Shown: piece after piece, positions 57,512 to 64,000 of the stretch | Numbering within the stretch: the first letter of the stretch is position 1 | Layout of the letters: each line of letters begins with the position of its first letter | DNA from: Gemmatimonadota bacterium | GTDB lineage: Bacteria > Gemmatimonadota > Gemmatimonadetes > Gemmatimonadales > GWC2-71-9 | Direction: 5' to 3' | NCBI GenBank assembly: GCA_016713435.1 | Contig: JADJPD010000006.1 | Span: 372,001-436,000 of the forward strand | Length of the DNA: 64,000 nucleotides | Made by a program: the position numbers and the translations under genes | The notes under the pieces: generated by a model | Told to the model about the DNA's origin: nothing | The model's database searches: none | The model's input: only the letters and a program-made list of their open reading frames with translations

Positions 57512-59347
57512 CTAGCGGCTGGCGGCCGGCTGCGCCGCCTCCGCCTGGGCGGCGGTGCGGAAGATCTGCGCGCGATTGTCCTCGACCTTGGCCGAGGTCT
57601 CGAGCGCCTCGAGGTAGCTGCGGACCCGGTCCTGGCGCGCCAGGCGGACCTGCTGGGCGCGGAAGGGATCGTAATCCTTGAGGAAGGCGGCGGAGTCGGC
57701 CGGCTCGCGCTTGGTGACGCGCATGACGTAGTACAGCTGGTCGTTGGCGATGATGCCGCTCAGCTTGTTGACCTCGAGCCCGAACGCGGCGCCCACCACG
57801 CGGGTATCGCGGATCGGCGGGTTGATGCGGGTGAAGGGGCCGAGCACCTGGTAGTTGGCGCCGACGGCCCGGGCCGCCTGCTCCAGGGTGCTGCCCTCGC
57901 CCACGCGGCGGACCAGCGCCTCGGCCACGCTGCGGCCCTGGGCGATCTTCTTCTCGTCGCGCGCGGCGGCCTCGACGTCGGCCTTGATGGCCTCGAAGGG
58001 CGGCACGCCCTCGGCCTGGGTGCTGTCGAGGCGGAAGATGAAGTAGGCGTAATCCACCTCGATGACCGGGCTGGTCTCGCCCTTGGCGGCCTGGAAGGCC
58101 CAGACGCCGGCGTCGGGGATCACCTGGAAGCCGATCTGCGCGCGGCTCCCCTGCTGCAGCGGGTTGGCCGCGCCGACCGTCAGGCCGAGGGCGCGCGCGG
58201 CGGTGTCGAGGGCGGCCGGGTCGAGCTTGCCGGCCGCCAGGGCCTCGAACTGGTCGGCCCGGGCATCGAGGTCGTTGCGGTGCTGGCCGGTGATCTCGAT
58301 GGGGATGAGGATGTGGCGGGCCTTCACCTTGCCACCGGTCCGGCCTTCCACCTTGATCAGGTGATAACCGAACTGGGACAGCACCGGCTCGGAGACGACG
58401 TTGAGCGGCAGGCTCATGGCCGCCTTCTCGAACGCCTGGTCCATCTGTCCCTTGCCGAACTCGGGCAGCAGGCCGCCGTTGGCCGCCGAGACGCTGTCGG
58501 AGGACTCGCGGGTGGCCACCTCGGCGAACGGGGCGCCGGCGAGGATCTCGGCCCGGAGGTCGGTGGCGCGCTTGAGGGCCGCGGCGCTGTCCGACGCGTC
58601 GGCGAAGCGGAGCAGCTGGATATAGCTGAGGTAGGCCGTGGCGGGCCGCCTGAAGCGCTCCTGGTTCTTCTGGTAGAAGTCGCGCGCCTCGGCCTCGGTG
58701 ATGGGGGCGGCCGAGTCGGGGATCACCGCGGCCGGGAGGACCCGGGCGATCTCGATGGTGGCCTTCTCGTAGGTGTCGCGCCAGATCTGCCAGAGCTCGG
58801 GGTCGGAGACGTAGACGTCGCTGGTGACCACCCGCATCAGCTTGGCCTGGCGGATCTGGCTGGCGTACTCCTGCTCGAGCAGCGGCACGATCTGCGCGCC
58901 CGCGGCCGAGCGGAGGTAGGCCTGGTACTTCTGGAGGTCGAACTGGCCGTCGGTCTGGAACTCCGGCGCCTGCATGAGCTGCGGCGGCGGGTTGTTCTGG
59001 ATGGTCTCGGCGATCTCGTCCGGGGAGACGGTGATGTGCCGGGCCGTGAACTCGCGGTCGAGGACCCGCTGCTGGATCAGGTTCTGCCAGACGGCGTCGC
59101 GGACCTCCGCGACCTCCTCCTCCGAGAGCGAGCGGCCGTTCTGCTGCTGCCGGGCGGCCACCTCGCTCTGGACCATCTGCTGGAACTGCTGCAGCGGGAT
59201 GCTGACGCCGTCGATGGTGCCGACCGTGCTGCGGCTGCCGCCGGTGACCTGGCTCCAGTCCACGCTGGTGAGCACGAAGAGCAGCATCAGGAAGGCAAAG
59301 ACGAAGGCCGCGACCTTGCCGGCGGCGCTGCGGAAGACTCGCATCAT
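57512..59347 (-). CDS. PpiD/SurA-type peptidyl-prolyl isomerase
   Basis: The 611-residue periplasmic chaperone is anchored by an N-terminal membrane helix (KVAAFVFAFLMLLFVLTSV). It has a SurA/PpiD N-terminal helical domain (about 40-215) and two parvulin-like domains. The first ends GGLLPEFGKGQMDQAFEKAA and SEPVLSQFGYHLIKVEGR. The second begins KARHILIPIEITG. It should assist folding of exported and outer-membrane proteins. It is a single-gene unit divergent from the TPR gene at 59514, with TATAGA (59403-59398) as a possible -10. Confidence 0.87.
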   Translation of the reverse strand: MMRVFRSAAGKVAAFVFAFLMLLFVLTSVDWSQVTGGSRSTVGTIDGVSIPLQQFQQMVQSEVAARQQQNGRSLSEEEVAEVRDAVWQNLIQQRVLDREFTARHITVSPDEIAETIQNNPPPQLMQAPEFQTDGQFDLQKYQAYLRSAAGAQIVPLLEQEYASQIRQAKLMRVVTSDVYVSDPELWQIWRDTYEKATIEIARVLPAAVIPDSAAPITEAEARDFYQKNQERFRRPATAYLSYIQLLRFADASDSAAALKRATDLRAEILAGAPFAEVATRESSDSVSAANGGLLPEFGKGQMDQAFEKAAMSLPLNVVSEPVLSQFGYHLIKVEGRTGGKVKARHILIPIEITGQHRNDLDARADQFEALAAGKLDPAALDTAARALGLTVGAANPLQQGSRAQIGFQVIPDAGVWAFQAAKGETSPVIEVDYAYFIFRLDSTQAEGVPPFEAIKADVEAAARDEKKIAQGRSVAEALVRRVGEGSTLEQAARAVGANYQVLGPFTRINPPIRDTRVVGAAFGLEVNKLSGIIANDQLYYVMRVTKREPADSAAFLKDYDPFRAQQVRLARQDRVRSYLEALETSAKVEDNRAQIFRTAAQAEAAQPAASR

Positions 59348-59445
59348 ACGGACGGTCCTGCGGTGATGAGGGGGGTCGGGCGAAAAAGAGGCGTAAGTCT
59401 ATAGCCCGCAACGCGGAATCACAAGGCGACCGGGCTTGGGACCCG

Positions 59446-59474
59446 TTGACACGCCCACGGGGCCGCAGTATCCT
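59446..59474 (+). promoter_or_regulatory. Sigma-70 promoter of the TPR gene at 59514
   Basis: TTGACA (59446-59451) and TATCCT (59469-59474) are exactly 17 bases apart. This is the best match to the vegetative consensus in the window. Transcription should start near 59481, leaving a 33-base leader. Confidence 0.8.
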
Positions 59475-59513
59475 TTGTCCAATTCCCACAACAACTTACG
59501 CCGAAGGGCCGGG

Positions 59514-61930
59514 ATGCCACCTAACAGCGAGATCGAGAAGCTCGAGCGTCGTTGGAGGGAGAATCCCAAGGGGACGGTTTTCGCGCCCTACGCGGAGGTC
59601 CTGCGCAAGAACGGCGACCACCCGCTGGCGCGCGAGGTGCTGCGCCAGGGGCTCGAACTGCACCCGGACCACATCCCCGGCAACATCGTGCTGGGGCGCT
59701 GCTGCCTCGACCTCGGCGAGGATGGGCCGGCGGAGGCCGCGTTCACGCACGTGCTGGAGCTCGACAGCGAGAACGTCATCGCGCTCAAGGCGCTGGCGGA
59801 CATCACCGAGCGGCAGGGCCGCCTCATGGAGGCCTCGCGCTGGCTCGGCCGGCTCGTCTCGGTGGACCCGAGCAACGACGAGGCCCGGGACCAGCTGGCG
59901 CGGGTCGACGGCGCGCGGGAGGCGGCCGCGGCCGTCATCACCGGCCAGCTGACGGCCCAGGCCGGGCGCGCCGCGCCGCCGGACACCAGCGTGGAGTCGA
60001 CGGAGGCCCCCGGGGCCGCGGCGCCCGAGCCCCCAGTCGCGATGTCCTCGGCCGAGGTGGCGAGCGGGATCATCGACAGCGCCGAGTACCGCACCCCCGT
60101 CCTCGAGGCGCCGCCGCCGCCGCCCCCGCCGGCGCGCCCCCGGCCCCGTCGGTGGCAGCCCAGCTGCTCGGCATCGAGGATGCGGAGACGGTTCCCGCCA
60201 TCCCCGCCTTCACCCCGCCGCCGCCGCCACGCATTCACGAGCTGGAGGCCACCGAGTTCGATGCGGCCGCCGCGCGGGACCTCGCCAGCGAGCCGCCGGC
60301 CGGGATCGAGCTGGACGAGCCCTTCGTCTCCCCGGGCGAGGCGCCCACCGCGCCGCCCATGCCGGCCGTGAAGGGGATCGACTACACCCGCGCGAGCGAC
60401 GAGCCCACCGCGCCGCCGATGCGCGCGGTCTCCGGCATCGACTACACCGCCGTCGACGCGGATGTCACGGCGCCGCCGATGCCCGCGGTCTCCGGCCTCG
60501 AGTTCACGGTGCGGAACGAGGAATCTGCCTCGGGGATCGAGCTCCGCCCGTCGGGCGCCAGCGAGTTCCAGGCGCCGGATGCGGCGTCGGACCTCATGGA
60601 CCTGAAGCCGGGGCAGTCGGAGTTCCAGAGCCCCGACGCGGCCTCCGAGTTGATGGACCTCAAGCCCGGCCAGACCGAGTTCCAGGTGCCGGATGCCGCC
60701 GCGGATCTCCGGGTGGGCACCGGCGGCAGCAGCGAATACCAGACGCCGAGTGGCGCGGAAGAACTGCTGGCGCTCGCCGAGCAGGCCGAGGCCCGGGCCC
60801 GGGCGGCCGAGGAGCCGAAGGTCGAGGGCCAGGTGCTGGAGGGGCCTGGCAGCTGGGCGGCCATGGAGTATCCCGCCGACCTGGCCATCACCGAGGCGCC
60901 CACCGCCGAGATGAACCTGCGCCCCCTGCCGCCCGCGGAGGAGCCGACGGCGGAGTTGGTGGAGCTGGAGGAGCCCGAGCCGGAGGCGGTGGCCGAGGCT
61001 GAGGAGGCAGTGCCGCTCGTCGGAACCGGCCGACGACGCGGAAGCGGTGACGGCCGTGGCGGAGCCGGAACTGGTGGCGCCGCCGGCCACGGAGCCGGAC
61101 GCGGTGGAGCCCGAGGTGGAGGAGCCGGAGGCGGCGGCCCTGGTCGCGCGGCGGAGCGGACCGGGTGGAGGCGGAACGGTCGCCGGAAGCCGCGCCCGAG
61201 GCGGAAGCCAGGGGAGGTGGCCATCGCCGAGGCGCCGGCTGCCGCCGACCTCCCGATCATCTATCCGGATGCCCCCGCCGCCGAGACGCCCCGGCGGCGC
61301 GTGTCGGAGGAAGCCATGCCCCGGCCGGAGGTGCCGGCCGACACGGAGGCCGCGGAGGCCGGGGAGCCGGCGCTCGTGGCCACCGAGACCATGGCGGAGC
61401 TGTATCTCAAGCAGGGGCACCTCGAGGACGCCGCCCAGGTGTATCGCACGCTGCTGGCGCGGCAGCCGGGGGACCCGCGGCTCGAGGCCCGGCTCCGGCA
61501 GGTTGAGGCCCAGCAGCAGGCGGGGCGCCGGCGGCTGTCGTACCTGGCGGTGGAGACGGGCGGCGAGTCGGTCGAGTCGTTCTTCCGCGCCCTGGCGAGC
61601 GCCCGGCCGGGCAGTACCGCGGCGATGCCCGAGCTGACGCCGCCGCCCGCGCCCCCGGGCGAGGCGCCGGCGCCGACGCGTCCGGCCACCGACCCGCTGT
61701 CGCTGAGCGCCATCTTCGGCGAGGAACCGGCCTCGCCGGCGCCTTCCGCCACCCGGGTGCCGGCGGCGCCCGCACCGGCCAAGCCGTCGGCGGATGCGTT
61801 CAGCTTCGACCAGTTCTTCGGGGCCACGCCGGCCTCGACGCAGGGGCCGTCCATCCGCGCCTCGGGCGCGCAGCCGCGCGACGAGGATCTCGACCAGTTC
61901 CAGCACTGGCTCAAGAGCCTCAAGCGCTGA
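59514..61930 (+). CDS. TPR protein with two tandem-repeat blocks (several frame breaks)
   Basis: The cytoplasmic protein of about 805 residues begins with TPRs (1-130: [40 protein letters not shown]). An acidic region carries three 20-residue repeats ([14 protein letters not shown] type) and three 19-residue repeats ([19 protein letters not shown] type). A further TPR follows ([20 protein letters not shown]), and the C-terminus is [14 protein letters not shown]. The frame changes near 60140 (-1), then near 61020, 61160 and 61205 (each +1, restoring the frame). Across that part the acidic reading ([20 protein letters not shown]) fits better than the Gly/Arg-rich one. It resembles the protein at 53294. 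Function unknown. Confidence 0.68.
60347..60526 (+). repeat. Three 60-base in-frame tandem repeats
   Basis: Copies start at 60347, 60407 and 60467, exactly 60 bases apart, each encoding a variant of [19 protein letters not shown]. The third copy has diverged in its second half (GLEFTV). Confidence 0.85.
60560..60730 (+). repeat. Three 57-base in-frame tandem repeats plus a degenerate copy
   Basis: Copies start at 60560, 60617 and 60674, exactly 57 bases apart, each encoding [19 protein letters not shown] or a close variant. A degenerate fourth unit ([16 protein letters not shown]) follows near 60725. Confidence 0.85.
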
Positions 61931-62367
61931 TGCGCATCGCCGTCCTGAACGGCCCGAACCTGAACCTCCTCGGTACCCGCGAGCCCGAGGTGTACGGGCG
62001 GGCCACCCTCGCCGACCTCGAGCGCGACGTGCGCGCCGAGGCCGCCCGCCTCGGGGTGGAGCTCACCTGGTTCCAGACCAACCACGAGGGGGCGTTCGTG
62101 GACGCGGTGCAGGCCCTCAAGGGCCAGGCCGACGGTGCCATCGTCAACGCCGCGGCCTTCACCCACACGAGCCTCGCCATCCGCGACGCGTTCCTCGCGG
62201 TGCAGGTCCCGTTCGTCGAGGTGCACCTCTCCAACATCTTCGCGCGGGAGGCGGAGCGGCGGCACTCGCGGCTCGCCGACCTCGCGCTCGGGATCATCGC
62301 AGGCTTCGGGGCGCCGGGCTACGTCCTGGCGCTCTCCGCCCTGAAGCAAAAGCTCGATGCCCGCTGA
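61930..62367 (+). CDS. aroQ: 3-dehydroquinate dehydratase, type II
   Basis: The 145-residue enzyme of the shikimate pathway dehydrates 3-dehydroquinate. The N-terminus [21 protein letters not shown] carries the catalytic Tyr. [26 protein letters not shown] and EVHLSN carry the substrate and catalytic histidines. It starts at the last base of the TPR gene stop, and overlaps pepP by 11 bases. Confidence 0.96.
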   Translation: MRIAVLNGPNLNLLGTREPEVYGRATLADLERDVRAEAARLGVELTWFQTNHEGAFVDAVQALKGQADGAIVNAAAFTHTSLAIRDAFLAVQVPFVEVHLSNIFAREAERRHSRLADLALGIIAGFGAPGYVLALSALKQKLDAR

Positions 62368-63442
62368 CCGGCGCGCCGAGCGCCAGCGCGCGCTCGGCGA
62401 CCTGCTGGCGGCGGAGGGGCTCGACGGGCTCCTGGTCCAGTCGCTCCCCAACATCCGCTACCTGACCGGCTTCACCGGGTCGGCGGGCCTCCTGCTGGTC
62501 CGGGGCACCGAACTGGTGCTCATCACCGACTTCCGCTATGCCGTGCAGGCGGGGCGGGAGGCCGGGACGACGGTCCGGGTGGAGATCGACCAGGCGAGCG
62601 TCTGGGACCGCCTGAAGAAGGTGGTGGGCGAGCGCGCCACCGGGACGCTCGGCTTCGAGGCCCACGTGGCCACCGTGCGCGAGCGGGAGCGGCTCGAGGC
62701 GCTCGTCCCCGGCCGCTGGAAGGCCGCGGGCGAGCTGGTGGAACGCCTCCGCGCGGTGAAGGATGCCGGCGAGGTGGACGCCATCCGCCGCGCGGTGGCG
62801 GTGGCCCAGGACGCGCTCGCCGCGGTGCTGCCGACGGTGCGGGCGGGCCAGCGGGAGCTGGACGTGGGGGCCGCCCTCGAGCAGGCGCTGCGGGTGCGCG
62901 GCAGTGAGTGGCACCCGTTCCAGACCATCGTGGCCTCGGGGCCGCGCGCGGCGCTGCCGCACGCGCGCACCAGCGAGCGAGTGATTGTCACGGGCGACTG
63001 GCTGCTGCTTGACTTCGGCGCGCAGGTGGACGGATACTGTGCCGACCTCACCCGGACCGTGGTGGTGGGGGCCGCCGACGAGAAGCAGAAGCTGGTGCAC
63101 GAGGTGGTCCGCCAGGCGCAGCGGCGCGCGCTCGACGGGCTCCGCACTGGCATGACGGGCAAGGAAGGCGATGCGCTGGCGCGCGAGGTGATCGCGCAGC
63201 GCGGCTACGGGGAGGCCTTCGGCCACTCGCTCGGGCATGGGCTCGGGCTCGAGGTGCACGAGGCGCCCCGGCTCTCGCCCACGGCGGAGGCGCCGCTGGT
63301 GGCGGGCGTGGTGGTCACGGTGGAACCCGGCATCTATCTTCCGGGCTGGGGCGGGGTGCGCCTCGAGGACGACGTGCACCTGACGCCGGCCGGGCCGGAG
63401 CTGCTGTCCGACAATCGCGTGGAACTGGTGGAACTCCGGTGA
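62357..63442 (+). CDS. pepP: Xaa-Pro aminopeptidase (M24 family)
   Basis: The 361-residue dimetal peptidase removes N-terminal residues before proline. It has an N-terminal creatinase-like domain ([18 protein letters not shown]) and the pita-bread catalytic domain with ligands in [45 protein letters not shown] and RLEDDVHL, all present. It lies between aroQ and accB. In many bacteria efp sits between this gene and accB; it is absent here. Confidence 0.93.
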   Translation: MPADRRAERQRALGDLLAAEGLDGLLVQSLPNIRYLTGFTGSAGLLLVRGTELVLITDFRYAVQAGREAGTTVRVEIDQASVWDRLKKVVGERATGTLGFEAHVATVRERERLEALVPGRWKAAGELVERLRAVKDAGEVDAIRRAVAVAQDALAAVLPTVRAGQRELDVGAALEQALRVRGSEWHPFQTIVASGPRAALPHARTSERVIVTGDWLLLDFGAQVDGYCADLTRTVVVGAADEKQKLVHEVVRQAQRRALDGLRTGMTGKEGDALAREVIAQRGYGEAFGHSLGHGLGLEVHEAPRLSPTAEAPLVAGVVVTVEPGIYLPGWGGVRLEDDVHLTPAGPELLSDNRVELVELR

Positions 63443-63505
63443 GGCGCCCGCGCACGACGCGCCGCGCGCGCCCGGGGTTCCCCGAACCTCAACCCTAGAG
63501 AAGTC

Positions 63506-64000
63506 ATGACCCCCAAGGACACCCAGGACCTCGCCAAGCTCCTCGCCAAGCTTCCCGGCATCAAGGCGGTCGAGCTCAAGGACGTGCGGGATCTCGCGGC
63601 GCTGCTGCACGAGTATCCGGAGATCGGGTCCATCGAGGTGAAGGGGTTCTTCGACAGCGGCGTGACCATCACCCGCACCGGCATGGTCGGCCCCCTGGCC
63701 GCCCCGATGCCGATGCCCGTGCCCATGCCGATGGCGCATGCGGCCCCCGCGGCGCCCGCGCCCGCCCCCGCGGCGCCCGCGGCCGAGAGCCGTCCCGCGG
63801 CCGCGGCGTCGGCGCTCAAGGACATCAAGTCGCCGATGGTGGGCACGTTCTACAAGGCGCCGGAGCCGGGCGCGGAGCCGTACGTCAAGGTCGGGAGCCG
63901 GGTGACCGCGGGCCAGACGGTCTGCATCATCGAGGCCATGAAGATCATGAACGAGATCGAAGCCGAGGTCACCGGCGTAGTGCGCGAGGTCCTGGCGGAC
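63506..64000 (+). CDS. accB: Acetyl-CoA carboxylase biotin carboxyl carrier protein, cut by the window edge
   Basis: 165 codons are visible and the gene runs off the right end. It is the biotin carrier of acetyl-CoA carboxylase in fatty acid synthesis. The N-terminal helical part (LAKLLAKLPGIKAVELKDVR) is followed by a Pro/Ala/Met-rich hinge, then the biotinyl domain with the target lysine in EAMKIMNEIEAE. The ATG at 63506 is 63 bases after pepP. Only the last 15 or so residues should be missing; accC is expected next. Confidence 0.95.
   Translation, partial: MTPKDTQDLAKLLAKLPGIKAVELKDVRDLAALLHEYPEIGSIEVKGFFDSGVTITRTGMVGPLAAPMPMPVPMPMAHAAPAAPAPAPAAPAAESRPAAAASALKDIKSPMVGTFYKAPEPGAEPYVKVGSRVTAGQTVCIIEAMKIMNEIEAEVTGVVREVLAD

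Noticed and set aside
61020..61210. Gly/Arg-rich (RGG-like) domain in the TPR protein
   Set aside because: The acidic reading in neighbouring frames matches the rest of the protein, so the Gly/Arg stretch is probably an out-of-frame artefact.

Overview
The window is a very GC-rich (about 70% by eye), gene-dense bacterial chromosome segment with short intergenic gaps and many start/stop overlaps. It suggests a diderm of the Gemmatimonadota (FCB group). The support is a full Tol-Pal set, LptD, a BamD-like lipoprotein and TatA/TatC; a long SecA carrying an extra block between its nucleotide-binding motifs, as in FCB bacteria; a DUF4321-like protein; and many TPR lipoproteins. The phylum is inferred from gene content, not computed. 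I see no prophage, IS element, CRISPR array, integrase or plasmid function. It reads as core genome.

Layout. 1-3 kb: end of a TrxB-like oxidoreductase, an MBL hydrolase, an unlisted 51-residue zinc-ribbon protein, a GT4 glycosyltransferase and a flippase-like membrane protein, all overlapping. 3-9.9 kb: cupin, aspartate ammonia-lyase, Rrf2 regulator, MoeB-rhodanese, tRNA-Leu(CAG), SmpB, amidase and a TPR lipoprotein. 9.9-14.9 kb: pyrD-pyrF, then rpmJ-rpsM-rpsK-rpsD-rpoA-rplQ, a strong terminator, and rpmB on the minus strand. 15-26 kb: nucleotide-sugar genes (gmd, a GDP-sugar reductase, a WbpD-like acetyltransferase, a WbpE-like aminotransferase, ugd, a UXS-like decarboxylase and a UDP-sugar epimerase) interrupted by carB-murB. 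26-33 kb: TPR proteins, BamD-like, nadD, secA, radC. 33-40.7 kb: rel/spoT, a decayed asparagine-synthetase fragment, EVE protein, uvrB, tsaE-tsaB-rimI, ssb. 40.8-50.3 kb: LysM protein and an envelope operon (tolQ, tolR, tonB/tolA-like, tolB, pal, cpoB, tatC, lptD). 50.4-64 kb: an orphan lipoprotein, hutH, two large TPR/acidic proteins, polyprenyl synthase, DUF4321-like, tatA, a PpiD/SurA-type isomerase, aroQ, pepP and the start of accB.

Two themes run through the window. First, many well-conserved genes, including single-copy essentials such as rpsD, secA, ssb and radC, are broken by one-base frame changes, mostly single-base losses in C/G runs. I read these as assembly/base-calling errors and annotate the genes as whole, marking each break. 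Second, several genes have a -10-like TAnnTT hexamer only 6-7 nt before the start codon and no Shine-Dalgarno, which suggests leaderless transcripts. Genes with conventional leaders (rpmJ, rpmB, the TPR gene at 59514) have recognisable -35/-10 pairs 17 nt apart.

Functionally the segment serves envelope building and surface polysaccharide supply (sugar nucleotides, MurB, amidase, Tol-Pal, LptD, BamD, Sec/Tat export, polyprenyl carrier), with pyrimidine synthesis, translation and DNA repair mixed in. I found no clearly new multi-gene system. The best leads are the 51-residue zinc ribbon, the Rrf2 operator over its own -35, the leaderless-promoter pattern, the two tandem-repeat blocks in the 59.5-61.9 kb TPR protein, and the AT-rich inverted-repeat island before the orphan lipoprotein.
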